Source: Mesorhizobium neociceri
GTDB taxonomy: Bacteria; Pseudomonadota; Alphaproteobacteria; Rhizobiales; Rhizobiaceae
DNA length: 64,000 nt
Direction: 5' to 3'
Assembly (NCBI RefSeq): GCF_013520985.1
Contig: NZ_JACDTY010000001.1
Span: forward strand, 372,001-436,000
A program made the translations under genes and the position numbers. Positions 16,783 through 25,524 of the stretch are shown one piece after another (within the stretch, counting starts at the first letter, position 1; each line of letters begins with the position of its first letter). A model generated the notes under the pieces. It did no database searches, was not told the DNA's origin, and worked only from the letters and a program-made list of their open reading frames with translations.

Positions 16783-17574
16783 ATGACGGGAACCTCGCCA
16801 GCCGTTGTTTCGGCAAGCAAACTTGGCCTTACCTTTCAGACCAATGACGGTCCGGTACAGGCGCTCTCCAATGTCGACCTGACCATCGGCAAGGGCGAGT
16901 TCGTCTCCTTCATCGGCCCATCGGGCTGCGGCAAGACCACCTTGCTGCGCGTCATCGCCGATCTGGAGAAGCCGACTTCGGGCACCATCTCCGTCAACGG
17001 CATGACGCCGGAGCAGGCGCGCGAGAAACGCGCCTATGGCTACGTCTTCCAGGCGGCAGCCCTTTTCCCGTGGCGCACGATCGAGCGCAATGTGGCGCTG
17101 CCGCTGGAGATCATCGGCCTCTCCAGGGCCGAGCAGGCCGAGCGCATCAAGCGCACAATGGAGCTCGTCAACCTCTCCGGCTTCGAGAAGAAATACCCCT
17201 GGCAGCTTTCCGGCGGCATGCAGCAGCGCGCCTCGATCGCCCGCGCGCTCGCCTTCGATGCCGATCTTCTGTTGATGGACGAGCCGTTCGGCGCGCTGGA
17301 CGAGATCGTTCGCGACCATCTCAATGAACAGCTTCTGGAACTGTGGGCGCGGACCAACAAGACAATCTGCTTCGTCACCCATTCCATCCCCGAGGCGGTG
17401 TATCTGTCGACGCGCATCATCGTCATGTCGCCGCGCCCGGGCCGGGTCACCGACATCATCGAATCGACACTGCCGAAGGAGCGGCCGCTGGATATCCGCG
17501 AGACGCCGGAGTTTCTGGCGATCGCGGCACGCGTGCGCGACGGCTTGAGGGCAGGGCATAGCTATGATGATTGA
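16783..17574 (+). CDS. ABC transporter ATP-binding protein (nitrate/taurine/pyrimidine-precursor type)
   Basis: A 263-residue ABC ATPase. Walker A GPSGCGKTT is near 46-54, the Q loop VFQAAALFPWRT near 88-99, signature LSGGMQQRASIARAL near 144-158, Walker B LLMDEPFGALD near 163-173 and the switch His in FVTHSIPEA. The LFPWRT style fits importers of the nitrate, taurine and pyrimidine-precursor group. It powers the two permeases at 18089 and 18964 with the binding protein at 20158. Position after the dihydropyrimidinase genes suggests pyrimidine or related uptake (inference). Confidence 0.9.
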   Translation: MTGTSPAVVSASKLGLTFQTNDGPVQALSNVDLTIGKGEFVSFIGPSGCGKTTLLRVIADLEKPTSGTISVNGMTPEQAREKRAYGYVFQAAALFPWRTIERNVALPLEIIGLSRAEQAERIKRTMELVNLSGFEKKYPWQLSGGMQQRASIARALAFDADLLLMDEPFGALDEIVRDHLNEQLLELWARTNKTICFVTHSIPEAVYLSTRIIVMSPRPGRVTDIIESTLPKERPLDIRETPEFLAIAARVRDGLRAGHSYDD

Positions 17575-18088
17575 GGGGGCGGAGAACGAGGCTCCTCCTC
17601 TCCCCATCGGGGAGAGGGTGGCCGGAGCGAAGCGGAGGTCGGGTGAGGGGGCGGCGCCGACGGATCCGACCAAGAGAAATGTCGGGGCAACCTCTCGTGC
17701 CCGAGAGCTACGGTTTGACGAGACAAAGGCCGAATATCGGCTTTGGGGTGAGTTACGGGGCCGTCACCTCAACGGCTACAAGTTCGTAAGGCAAGTGCCA
17801 CTCGGGCCGTTCTTCGCCGACTTTCTCTGCCGCGAGAAGAGCTTGATCGTCGAAATCGATGGCAGCCAACATGCCGAGTCCCTGACTGATGAAAGCAGAA
17901 CAACTTGGCTGAACAGCCATGGTTATTCTGTTCTTCGCTTCTGGAATCACGAGGTTCTGGCGGAACGGCGGGCGGTTCTGGATACGATCTTAGCCGTGCT
18001 TGAGGGTCAGATACACTCCCCCTCACCCGCCCTTCGCTTCGCTCCGGCCACCCTCTCCCCGGTGGGGAGAGGAGAAGGGGAGCGCTAG
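17564..18088 (+). CDS. DUF559 endonuclease-like protein inside inverted repeats
   Basis: A 174-residue frame with a DUF559 core at about 48-150. RLWGELRGRHLNGYKFVRQVPLG is followed by FFADF and VEIDGSQHAE, which supply the acidic PD-(D/E)XK-like residues, then LNSHGYSVLRFWNHEVL. The fold is related to Vsr-type nucleases; activity not shown. Its first 35 and last 25 residues (GERVAGAKRRSG; PSPALRFAPATLSP) are translated from the two arms of an inverted repeat, so the true start is uncertain. It splits the ABC importer operon, overlapping the ATPase stop by 11 bases and ending directly at the permease ATG. Confidence 0.75.
   Translation: MMIEGAENEAPPLPIGERVAGAKRRSGEGAAPTDPTKRNVGATSRARELRFDETKAEYRLWGELRGRHLNGYKFVRQVPLGPFFADFLCREKSLIVEIDGSQHAESLTDESRTTWLNSHGYSVLRFWNHEVLAERRAVLDTILAVLEGQIHSPSPALRFAPATLSPVGRGEGER
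17592..17650 (+). repeat. Left arm of inverted repeat around DUF559 gene
   Basis: About 59 bases containing a CTCTCCCC/GGGGAGAG hairpin and a tail ending GGTGAGGGG. It matches the arm at 18018-18080 in inverted orientation at roughly nine of ten positions by eye. Confidence 0.8.
18018..18080 (-). repeat. Right arm of inverted repeat around DUF559 gene
   Basis: Inverted copy of the 17592-17650 arm. Its last bases (GGAGAGGAGAAGGGGAG) also form the apparent ribosome site of the permease gene starting at 18089. Confidence 0.8.
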
Positions 18089-18967
18089 ATGGACACCTTC
18101 CGCGACAAGCTCGTCCCAGTTACCTCCATCCTCCTGGGCGTGGTGGTGCTCTGGTACATCTTCGCCGTCATCCTCAACGCGCCGTTCCAGCGCGATCTCG
18201 ACCGCCGCGCCAACGAAACCCACGGCACCGTCGAATTCATCGGCAAGACGCTGTCGCAACCAAAGCCGACGCTGCCGGCGCCGCATCAGGTGGCGGTGAA
18301 TTTCTTCGAGAACACCTTTCTGCGGCCCATCACCTCCAACCGCAGCCTCGTCTACAATGCCTGGGTGACGCTGTCGTCGACGCTGCTCGGCTTTGCCTTC
18401 GGCACGGCGCTCGGCATCATCATCGCGGTCGGCATCGTGCATGTGGCGACGCTCGACCGCAGCCTGATGCCGTGGATCATCGCCTCGCAGACGATTCCCA
18501 TCCTGGCGGTGGCGCCGATGATCATCGTGGTGCTGGCGGCGATTGGCGTCACCGGTCTCATCCCGAAGGCGATGATATCGACCTATCTGTCGTTCTTTCC
18601 AGTGACGGTGGGCATGGTGAAAGGCCTGCGCTCGCCGGAGATCATGCATCTCGACCTGATGCATACCTACAATGCCAGCGCCTCGCAGACCTTCTGGAAA
18701 CTGCGCGTGCCGGCATCGGTGCCGTTCCTGTTCACCTCGATGAAGGTCGCGGTGGCGGCAAGCCTTGTCGGCGCCATTGTGGGCGAACTGCCAACGGGCG
18801 CTGTCGCCGGCATCGGCGCCAAGCTGCTCGCCGGCGCCTATTATAGCCAGTCCATCGATATCTGGTCCGCACTTGTGGCTGGCTCGGTGGTGGCTGCGCT
18901 GCTGGTCATGGTGGTCGGTATAGCCGGGCGCCTCGTCGACCGCGCCATGGGCGGGAGGCCGGCATGA
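18089..18967 (+). CDS. ABC transporter permease
   Basis: A 292-residue inner-membrane permease of the binding-protein-dependent type with about six membrane helices. A long periplasmic-facing insert follows the first helix (about 35-85). The cytoplasmic coupling loop is seen as MHTYNASASQTFWKLRVPASVPFLFTSMKVAVAAS near 190-225, with the EAA-like Gly and Pro. It starts immediately after the DUF559 stop and overlaps the second permease by ATGA. Its ribosome site appears to come from the repeat arm upstream. Confidence 0.88.
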   Translation: MDTFRDKLVPVTSILLGVVVLWYIFAVILNAPFQRDLDRRANETHGTVEFIGKTLSQPKPTLPAPHQVAVNFFENTFLRPITSNRSLVYNAWVTLSSTLLGFAFGTALGIIIAVGIVHVATLDRSLMPWIIASQTIPILAVAPMIIVVLAAIGVTGLIPKAMISTYLSFFPVTVGMVKGLRSPEIMHLDLMHTYNASASQTFWKLRVPASVPFLFTSMKVAVAASLVGAIVGELPTGAVAGIGAKLLAGAYYSQSIDIWSALVAGSVVAALLVMVVGIAGRLVDRAMGGRPA

Positions 18968-20118
18968 ACTGGCTGAAGCCATCCTGGCAAGCGGTGCTGG
19001 CCATTCTCCTGTGTCTTGTCGCTCTGGCGCTCGGCGCGATGTCGAAGCCGGAAGCGGCAGCACTTGCAGATCCTGCGGCCAGCTTCGACTACCCCTATTT
19101 TGGAATAAAGACGCCGATGATCGGTCTGGCCGTGCTGGCGGGGCTGATCTCAATGCTCAGGATTTCGTCGCTGGCGGAGGCCGTGGTGCTGTTTGTCGGC
19201 GCCCACCTCGTCGCCTGGATGCTGATTTCAGGCATTGCCGGTTTCGAGGGCACGGCATTGGCGCCGTATTTCCTGCTGCTCGCGGCCGCCTGGCTGCTTG
19301 CATGGCGCTGCGTGGCGGTGCTGTCGGGGCTTCGGCCGATGGCGAAAGGCGTCCGCATGGCGCTGCGCCTGATCATCCCGGCGATCTTCGGCGCCTGGAT
19401 TCTGATCATCTGGGAAGCGGTCACCCGCGGCGCCGGCATTCCCTTCATCCTTTTGCCGCCGCCGAGCGCCATCGGTGCGCGTATCGCCAGTTCCCTGCCG
19501 GTGCTCGGCGCCGATGTGCGGCAGACCATCTTCAAGGCGGTGATCTTCGGTTATGTCGTCGGCAGCGGCGCCGGCTTCCTGGTGGCCATCGCGGCCGACC
19601 GCGTGCCGTTCCTGCGGCGCGGGCTGTTGCCGATCGGCAATATGGTCTCGGCGCTGCCGATCATCGGCGTCGCACCGATCATGGTGATGTGGTTCGGTTT
19701 CGACTGGCCGTCCAAGGCGGCTGTAGTCATCATCATGACCTTCTTCCCGATGCTGGTGAACACGGTCGCAGGCCTTGCCGCATCCGGCCATATGGAGCGC
19801 GACCTGATGCGCACCTATGCGTCGGGCTACTGGCCAACGCTGTTGAAGCTCCGGCTGCCGGCCGCCGCGCCCTTCATCTTCAACGCGCTGAAGATCAACT
19901 CGACGCTGGCGCTGATCGGCGCCATCGTCGCCGAATTCTTCGGCACGCCGGTTGTCGGCATGGGCTTCCGCATCTCGACCGAGGTCGGGCGGATGAACAT
20001 CGACATGGTCTGGGCCGAAATCGCAGTTGCAGCACTGGCGGGTTCGGTCTTTTATGGCGTGGTCGCTCTTATCGAGAGAGCCGTCACGTTTTGGCATCCC
20101 TCTGTCCGTGGTGGATAG
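18964..20118 (+). CDS. ABC transporter permease with extra N-terminal membrane segments
   Basis: A 384-residue permease, longer than usual. The first 150 residues hold about four extra hydrophobic helices ahead of the standard permease domain. The coupling loop reads MRTYASGYWPTLLKLRLPAAAPFIFNALKINSTLALIGAIVAEF near 280-323. It pairs with the 18089 permease to form the membrane channel; the start overlaps that gene by ATGA. The extended N-terminus is seen in some nitrate/pyrimidine-precursor type permeases. Confidence 0.87.
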   Translation: MNWLKPSWQAVLAILLCLVALALGAMSKPEAAALADPAASFDYPYFGIKTPMIGLAVLAGLISMLRISSLAEAVVLFVGAHLVAWMLISGIAGFEGTALAPYFLLLAAAWLLAWRCVAVLSGLRPMAKGVRMALRLIIPAIFGAWILIIWEAVTRGAGIPFILLPPPSAIGARIASSLPVLGADVRQTIFKAVIFGYVVGSGAGFLVAIAADRVPFLRRGLLPIGNMVSALPIIGVAPIMVMWFGFDWPSKAAVVIIMTFFPMLVNTVAGLAASGHMERDLMRTYASGYWPTLLKLRLPAAAPFIFNALKINSTLALIGAIVAEFFGTPVVGMGFRISTEVGRMNIDMVWAEIAVAALAGSVFYGVVALIERAVTFWHPSVRGG

Positions 20119-20157
20119 GGCGGTGGGTTTTGGGTGTTAACTTCAGAGGGTAAAAAC

Positions 20158-21129
20158 ATGAAAAGACTGATTATTCCAGTTCTGGCCGGCGCGATGTCGC
20201 TGGCTGCGTTCCAGGCTATGGCCGCCGACAAGGTGACCTTGCAGCTGAAATGGGTCACGCAAGCCCAGTTTGCCGGCTACTACGTCGCCAAGGCCAAGGG
20301 TTTCTATGAGGCCGAAGGTCTCGACGTCGACATCAAGCCGGGCGGTCCCGACATTGCGCCGGAGCAGGTGATTGCGGGCGGTGGCGCCGACGTCATCGTC
20401 GACTGGATGGGCGGGGCGCTGGCCGCGCGCGAAAAGGGTGTGCCGCTGGTCAACATCGCCCAGCCGTTCAAGAAGGCCGGCATGGAACTGGTCTGCCCGG
20501 CAGACGGCCCGATCAAGACCGAAGCCGACTTCAAGGGCCATACGCTTGGCGTCTGGTTCTTCGGCAACGAGTATCCGTTCTACGCCTGGATGAACAAGCT
20601 CGGCCTCAAGACCGAAGGCGGGGCGGACGGCGTCACGGTTCTCAAGCAGAGCTTCGACGTGCAGCCGCTGATCCAGAAGCAGGCGGACTGCATTTCGGTC
20701 ATGACCTACAATGAGTACTGGCAGCTGATCGATGCCGGCTACAAGCCGGAGCAGCTGACCGTGTTCAACTACTCGGCGATGGGCAACGACCTGCTCGAGG
20801 ACGGGCTCTATGCCTCGGAAGACAAGCTCAAGGATCCGGCCTTCGAGGACAAGATGGTGCGTTTCGTGCGCGCCTCGATGAAGGGCTGGAAATACGCCAT
20901 CGACAACAATGACGAAGCAGCAGGCATTGTCATGGACGGCGGTGGCCAGGACGAGAACCACCAGAAGCGGATGATGAGCGAAGTCGCCAAGCTGATCGAC
21001 AATGCCGACGGCAAGCTCGACCCGGCGACCTACGAGCGTACCGCCAAGGCGCTGCTCGACCAGAAGATCATCACCAAGGCGCCGACCGGCGCCTACACCA
21101 CGGCCATCACCGACAAGGCGATCAAATAA
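20158..21129 (+). CDS. ABC transporter substrate-binding protein, NMT1/THI5-like
   Basis: A 323-residue periplasmic binding protein with signal peptide MKRLIIPVLAGAMSLAAFQAMA. The mature start KVTLQLKWVTQAQFAGYYVAKAKGFY is typical of NMT1/ThiY-like proteins that bind pyrimidine or thiamine-precursor rings. Later motifs are ADVIVDWMGGALAAREKG and GVWFFGNEYPFYAW. The ATG at 20158 follows GAGGG; a longer start at 20134 lacks a good ribosome site. It ends the importer operon before a strong terminator. Ligand inferred as a pyrimidine or breakdown product from the operon context. Confidence 0.85.
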   Translation: MKRLIIPVLAGAMSLAAFQAMAADKVTLQLKWVTQAQFAGYYVAKAKGFYEAEGLDVDIKPGGPDIAPEQVIAGGGADVIVDWMGGALAAREKGVPLVNIAQPFKKAGMELVCPADGPIKTEADFKGHTLGVWFFGNEYPFYAWMNKLGLKTEGGADGVTVLKQSFDVQPLIQKQADCISVMTYNEYWQLIDAGYKPEQLTVFNYSAMGNDLLEDGLYASEDKLKDPAFEDKMVRFVRASMKGWKYAIDNNDEAAGIVMDGGGQDENHQKRMMSEVAKLIDNADGKLDPATYERTAKALLDQKIITKAPTGAYTTAITDKAIK

Positions 21130-21157
21130 GTCTGGCTGTCTAATATTCTGATCTTCA

Positions 21158-21197
21158 GAACGGCGCCTCCGACAAAAAATGTCAGAGGCGCCGTTCC
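21158..21197. terminator. Bidirectional terminator between the importer and Lrp genes
   Basis: GC-rich stem of about 17 pairs with one mismatch around an A-rich loop. It overlaps the stop codon of the converging Lrp-type gene, so it can serve both. Confidence 0.8.
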
Positions 21198-21640
21198 TTT
21201 ATGGTGTTCATGACGAAGCTGGTTTCGATCGAGGCGACGCATTTCAGCCGCGCGATCTTTTCCTTGATGAAGCGCTCGTATTGGTCGAGGCTGCCGGTTA
21301 CCACTTTCAGCACATAGTCGCGCGATCCGGTGACGAGGTGACATTCCAGCACTTCTTCCCAACCGCGGATCGCCTCCTCGAACATGACGATCTCGTCCTC
21401 GTTCTGGCGGCTGAGCCGGACGGTGGCGATGGCGACCATGCTCCAGCCGAAGGCGGCCGGATCGACAAGCGTGGTGTAGCCCCGGATGATGCCGGCTTCC
21501 TCCAGCCGCCGCACGCGCCGCAGGCAAGGCGACGGCGACAGGCCGATGCGTTCGGCCAGCTCGTTGTTGGTGATGCGGGCGTCGGCCCGCAATTCACGCA
21601 GGATTTTAAGGTCGAAATCGTCGGCTATCTTCTGCTGCAA
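21182..21640 (-). CDS. Lrp/AsnC family transcriptional regulator
   Basis: A 152-residue Lrp-type regulator. The HTH (about 5-50) reads [45 protein letters not shown], followed by the RAM ligand-binding domain to the end ([25 protein letters not shown]). The TTG at 21640 is chosen since GGAG lies nine bases upstream and the length then fits the family; a longer start at 21700 would enter the divergent promoter. It is divergent from a transsulfuration-type PLP enzyme, its likely target. Effector probably an amino acid (family knowledge). Confidence 0.85.
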   Translation of the reverse strand: MQQKIADDFDLKILRELRADARITNNELAERIGLSPSPCLRRVRRLEEAGIIRGYTTLVDPAAFGWSMVAIATVRLSRQNEDEIVMFEEAIRGWEEVLECHLVTGSRDYVLKVVTGSLDQYERFIKEKIARLKCVASIETSFVMNTIKERRL

Positions 21641-21762
21641 TTTTGGCCACTCCAGGCAATTTGTTGCCGGGATGCAGCCATGGGAGGCCGAAAATAGCAA
21701 GGACTGCGCGAAGGGGATCGCATAAATTGCCGCGCAACATCCCTCAAAAAGGCAGGAAAACC

Positions 21763-23046
21763 ATGACCGCGCCGCGCCCGTCGAAAACCCACATCGGCAA
21801 CCACAAGCTCCATCCGGAGACGCTGATGCTGAGCTATGGCTTCGATCCGCAGCTTTCGGAAGGCGCTGTCAAGCCGCCGGTGTTCTTGACCTCGACCTTC
21901 GTGTTCAAGTCGGCGGAAGAGGGACGCGACTTCTTCGACTACACGTCCGGCCGCAAGGAACCGCCGAGCGGCACGGCATCGGGCCTGGTCTATTCGCGCT
22001 TCAACCATCCCAACTCAGAGATCGTCGAGGACCGGCTGGCGGTCTATGAGGGGACCGATGCCTGCATCCTGTTTTCGTCGGGCATGTCGGCGATCGCGAC
22101 GACGCTGCTCGCCTATGCCCGCCCGGGCGATGTCATCCTGCATTCGCAGCCGCTTTACGGCGGCACCGAGACGCTTTTAACGCGCACGCTGTCCGGCTTC
22201 GGCATTGGCGCCGTCGGCTTTGCCGACGGCGTCGACGAGAAGGCGGTGCGCTCGGCTGCCGATGCTGCCGTGGCGAAGGGGCGCGTCTCGGTCATCCTCA
22301 TCGAGACGCCGTCGAACCCGACCAACAGCCTGGTCGATATCGCGCTGATCAGGAAGATTGCCGACGAGATCGGCGGCAAGCAAGGGTCAACGCCGATCGT
22401 CGTCTGCGACAACACGCTGCTCGGCCCGGTGTTCCAGCGGCCGATCGAACATGGCGCCGATGTCTCGGTCTATTCGCTGACCAAATATGTCGGCGGCCAT
22501 TCCGACCTGATCGCCGGTGCTGCCATGGGCAGCAAGGCAGTGACGAAGCCGATCAAGGCGCTGCGCGGCGCCATCGGCACGCAGCTCGACCCGCATTCCT
22601 GCTGGATGCTCGGCCGCTCGCTGGAAACGCTTTCGATCCGCATGGAGCGGGCCAACGACAATGCGCGGCTCGTGGCCGAATTCCTGCGCGACCATGCCAA
22701 GGTCGAGAAGGTGCATTACCTGCCGTTCCTGGGCGAAGATACGGCTGCGGGCCGCGCCTACAAGGCGCAATGCAGCGGCGCCGGCTCGACGTTCTCCTTC
22801 GACATCAAAGGCGGAGAGAAGGCCGCCTTTGCCTTTCTCAACGGGCTGCAGATCTTCAAGCTGGCGGTGAGCCTCGGCGGCACGGAGTCGCTCGCCAGCC
22901 ATCCGGCGGCCATGACCCATTCCGGCATTCCCTTCGACGTGCGCCAGCGCATCGGCGTGCTGGAAACCACGGTCAGGCTGTCGATCGGTGTCGAGCACCC
23001 GGACGATCTGATCGCCGACCTGACGCAGGCGCTGGCGGCGGTCTGA
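21763..23046 (+). CDS. Cystathionine gamma-synthase family PLP enzyme
   Basis: A 427-residue Cys/Met-metabolism PLP enzyme. Visible are [21 protein letters not shown] near 80-100, the PLP-phosphate contact [27 protein letters not shown] and the Schiff-base Lys in [18 protein letters not shown] near 237-254. Members make or break C-S bonds of cystathionine, homocysteine or methionine; which reaction applies here is not clear. The ATG at 21763 follows GGCAGGAAAA. It is divergent from an Lrp/AsnC regulator, which suggests amino-acid-responsive control. Confidence 0.88.
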   Translation: MTAPRPSKTHIGNHKLHPETLMLSYGFDPQLSEGAVKPPVFLTSTFVFKSAEEGRDFFDYTSGRKEPPSGTASGLVYSRFNHPNSEIVEDRLAVYEGTDACILFSSGMSAIATTLLAYARPGDVILHSQPLYGGTETLLTRTLSGFGIGAVGFADGVDEKAVRSAADAAVAKGRVSVILIETPSNPTNSLVDIALIRKIADEIGGKQGSTPIVVCDNTLLGPVFQRPIEHGADVSVYSLTKYVGGHSDLIAGAAMGSKAVTKPIKALRGAIGTQLDPHSCWMLGRSLETLSIRMERANDNARLVAEFLRDHAKVEKVHYLPFLGEDTAAGRAYKAQCSGAGSTFSFDIKGGEKAAFAFLNGLQIFKLAVSLGGTESLASHPAAMTHSGIPFDVRQRIGVLETTVRLSIGVEHPDDLIADLTQALAAV

Positions 23047-23066
23047 CGGCAGCTCTTCTGGAACTG

Positions 23067-23092
23067 GAAAAGGGCGATCGCCCCCTTTTTTG
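23067..23092 (+). terminator. Rho-independent terminator
   Basis: Palindrome GGGCGATCGCCC (23072-23083) followed by CC and a T run, shortly after the PLP enzyme gene stop. Confidence 0.8.
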
Positions 23093-23207
23093 TTTTCCCA
23101 GTCACAAAACCGTGTGCGGGGAAACAATGCGCCGCCCAGCCGTTTCAGTTGAGGCATGCGCGCGCCGGGGGGCCGCGACGCATGTGACATGCAATCGGAG
23201 GTTCTTC

Positions 23208-23651
23208 ATGCGCGCACAATCCTTCCTGCCAGTGCTTTCGGCTCTGGCCGTCTCGGCCGCTTTCCTGTTCGCATCCCCGGCCATGGCCGAGGTCGTGAAA
23301 TACAAGGCGACGCTCGATGGCAGCCAGCAAAGCCCACCCGTCGCCACAAAGGGCAAGGGAACCGCCACTCTCACATTCGACACCACCAAGAAGAAGCTTA
23401 GCTGGAACGTCAAATATTCCGGCCTCAGCGGGCCGGCGACGGCTGCGCACATTCATGGCCCGGCGGCGATGGGTGCAAATGCTGCTCCCGCTATCCCGTT
23501 CAAAGGCAAGCTCAAGAGCCCGATCAAGGGTTCGGCCGAGCTGACCGACGCGCAGGCCGCCGACCTGGCTGCTGGCAACTATTACGTCAATGTCCACACC
23601 GCCGCCAATAAGGACGGCGAGATCCGCGGCCAGATCGAGGCGGCGAAATAG
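23208..23651 (+). CDS. CHRD domain exported protein
   Basis: A 147-residue protein with signal peptide ending ASPAMA near residue 26 and a single CHRD domain after it: ATLDGSQQSPPVATKGKGTATLTFD, AAHIHGPA near 82-90, and YYVNVHTAANKDGEIRGQIE at the end. CHRD domains are beta-rich and occur in exported bacterial proteins of mostly unknown role; conserved His residues may bind metal. Ribosome site GGAGG precedes the ATG. It stands alone between a terminator and a palindromic repeat element. Confidence 0.88.
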   Translation: MRAQSFLPVLSALAVSAAFLFASPAMAEVVKYKATLDGSQQSPPVATKGKGTATLTFDTTKKKLSWNVKYSGLSGPATAAHIHGPAAMGANAAPAIPFKGKLKSPIKGSAELTDAQAADLAAGNYYVNVHTAANKDGEIRGQIEAAK

Positions 23652-23683
23652 GGGCGGACAGAATAGCGATTGTCGGCGGGACA

Positions 23684-23844
23684 GCGCCCCCCTCTGTCCT
23701 GCCAGACATCTCCCCCACATGGGGGGAGATCGGATTTTGCGACTGCTTTCGCTAATTTTCAGCGCTGCAAAACAGAGAACCGGCACCGGTGAAGGCCAAT
23801 CTCCCCCAAGTGGGGGAGATGTCCGGCAGGGCAGAGGGGGGCGC
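23684..23844. repeat. RIME-like paired inverted repeat
   Basis: Two arms in opposite orientation (23684-23730 and 23799-23844), each with an ATCTCCCCC/GGGGGAGAT hairpin and a CCGGCAGGGCAGAGGGG-like tail, around about 70 bases of spacer. The right arm resembles the single arm within the gene at 54104-57811. Confidence 0.8.
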
Positions 23845-23874
23845 GAAGGAACTCGGCTTACGCTCTTACCGTTC

Positions 23875-25524
23875 TCAGCTCTTGTCGCGGATTTGCGTCA
23901 TCGTCCGGGTGGGCGTGATCGCTTCGGGATCGAGCTTGATCTCGACGATCGCCGGCTTGCCGCTGGCGCGCGCGCGTTCGAAGGCGGGCGCAAAATCGGC
24001 TGTCTTCTCCACCGTCTCGCCATGGCCGCCATAGGCGCGGGCAAGCGCCGCAAAGTCGGGGTTCTTCAGATCGGTGGCGACGACGCGGCCGGGATAGTCG
24101 CGCTCCTGGTGCATGCGGATGGTGCCGTAAATGCCGTTGTTGACGACGATGACGATGATCGGCAGGTCGTATTGCACGGCGGTGGCGAATTCCTGCCCGT
24201 TCATCAGGAAGCAGCCGTCGCCGGCAAAGGCGATCACGGTGCGGTCGGGATGGAGCGCCTTGGCGGCGACCGCGGCCGGCGTGCCGTAGCCCATCGAGCC
24301 GGAGGTCGGCGCGCCTTGCGTGGCGAAACGGCGGAAGCGGTGGAAGCGATGCACCCAGGTGGCATAGTTGCCGGCGCCGTTGGTCAAAATGGCGTCGTCG
24401 GGCAGCACCTTTTCCAGGTAATTCATGATCGGTCCCATCTGGACCGGACCGGGGCCGCTTTCCGGCGGCGTCGACCAGTCGAGATAGGCGGCATGGTGCT
24501 TTGGCGCCTCATCCGCCCAAACCGGCGATCCCGAAGGTTTGCGCTTGGCAAAAGCTTCGACGAAGGCGGCTGGCGAGGCGTTGATCGCCAGCGTCGGACG
24601 GTAGACGCGGCCGAGTTCGCCGGCATCGGCATGAACATGGACCAGCGCCTGGTCCGGGTAGGGGCTCTTCAGCAGCGTATAGTCGGAGGACGGCATCTCG
24701 CCCATGCGCCCGCCGATCAGCAGCACGACATCGGCCTGCTTGATGGCGGTGGCCAGCTTCGGGTTGATGCCGATGCCGACATCGCCTGCATAGTTCGGGT
24801 GCAGATGATCGAACAGCATCTGGCGGCGGAAGGAGCAGCCGACCGGCAGCGACCAGGCTTCGGCGATGGTGCGCATCCGTGCCACCGCCTCCTCGTCCCA
24901 GCGTGTGCCACCGAGGATGACGAAAGGACGCCTGGCCTTGGCCAGTAGCGTCTCCAGCGCGTCGAGCTCGGCTTCGCCCGGGCGGGTTTCGACCGGCGTG
25001 TGCGGCAAGGCAGCTGGCGCTTCGACCAGGCTGGTCAGCATGTCCTCGGGGAGCGAGATGACGACGGGACCGGGGCGGCCGGAGGTCGCGACCGCAAAGG
25101 CGCGGGTGACGAATTCGGGGATGCGCGCGGCGTCGTCGATCTCGACCACCCATTTGGCAATGTCACCGAAGAACCTCTTGTAGTCGACTTCCTGAAAGGC
25201 CTCGCGCTCCTTGGCGTGACTGGCGACCTGGCCGATGAACAGGATGACGGGTATCGAATCCTGCATGGCAATGTGAATGCCGGCCGACGCATTGGTGGCG
25301 CCGGGGCCGCGGGTGACGAAGCAGATGCCGGGCTTGCCGGTCAACCGCCCCTGGCAGTCGGCCATCATCGCGGCGCCGCCTTCCTGGCGACAGACAATGG
25401 TGCGGATCTTGGAATCGTGCAGCGCGTCGAGCACCGCGAGATAGGATTCACCGGGCACGCAGAAGATGCGGTCGGTGCCGTTCGCTTCGAGTGCGTCGAC
25501 AATCAATTGTCCGCCGGTCTTCAT
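23875..25524 (-). CDS. Thiamine-diphosphate-dependent enzyme, acetolactate synthase-like
   Basis: A 549-residue ThDP enzyme with the usual three domains: N-terminal pyrimidine domain with the catalytic Glu in CRQEGGAAMMA near 45-55, a central domain (about 190-320), and a C-terminal domain with GSMGYGTPAAVAAK and the Mg/ThDP motif GDGCFLMNGQEFATAVQYDLPIIVIVVNNGIYG near 430-465 (split over the GDG...N span). It resembles acetolactate-synthase-like decarboxylases without a clear substrate. It overlaps the CoA-transferase gene by ATGA, so the pair may activate and decarboxylate a small acid. Confidence 0.85.
   Translation of the reverse strand: MKTGGQLIVDALEANGTDRIFCVPGESYLAVLDALHDSKIRTIVCRQEGGAAMMADCQGRLTGKPGICFVTRGPGATNASAGIHIAMQDSIPVILFIGQVASHAKEREAFQEVDYKRFFGDIAKWVVEIDDAARIPEFVTRAFAVATSGRPGPVVISLPEDMLTSLVEAPAALPHTPVETRPGEAELDALETLLAKARRPFVILGGTRWDEEAVARMRTIAEAWSLPVGCSFRRQMLFDHLHPNYAGDVGIGINPKLATAIKQADVVLLIGGRMGEMPSSDYTLLKSPYPDQALVHVHADAGELGRVYRPTLAINASPAAFVEAFAKRKPSGSPVWADEAPKHHAAYLDWSTPPESGPGPVQMGPIMNYLEKVLPDDAILTNGAGNYATWVHRFHRFRRFATQGAPTSGSMGYGTPAAVAAKALHPDRTVIAFAGDGCFLMNGQEFATAVQYDLPIIVIVVNNGIYGTIRMHQERDYPGRVVATDLKNPDFAALARAYGGHGETVEKTADFAPAFERARASGKPAIVEIKLDPEAITPTRTMTQIRDKS

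Noticed and set aside
21641..21762. SAM-II-type riboswitch before the transsulfuration gene
   Set aside because: No matching pseudoknot pattern seen; an Lrp-type regulator already explains control.
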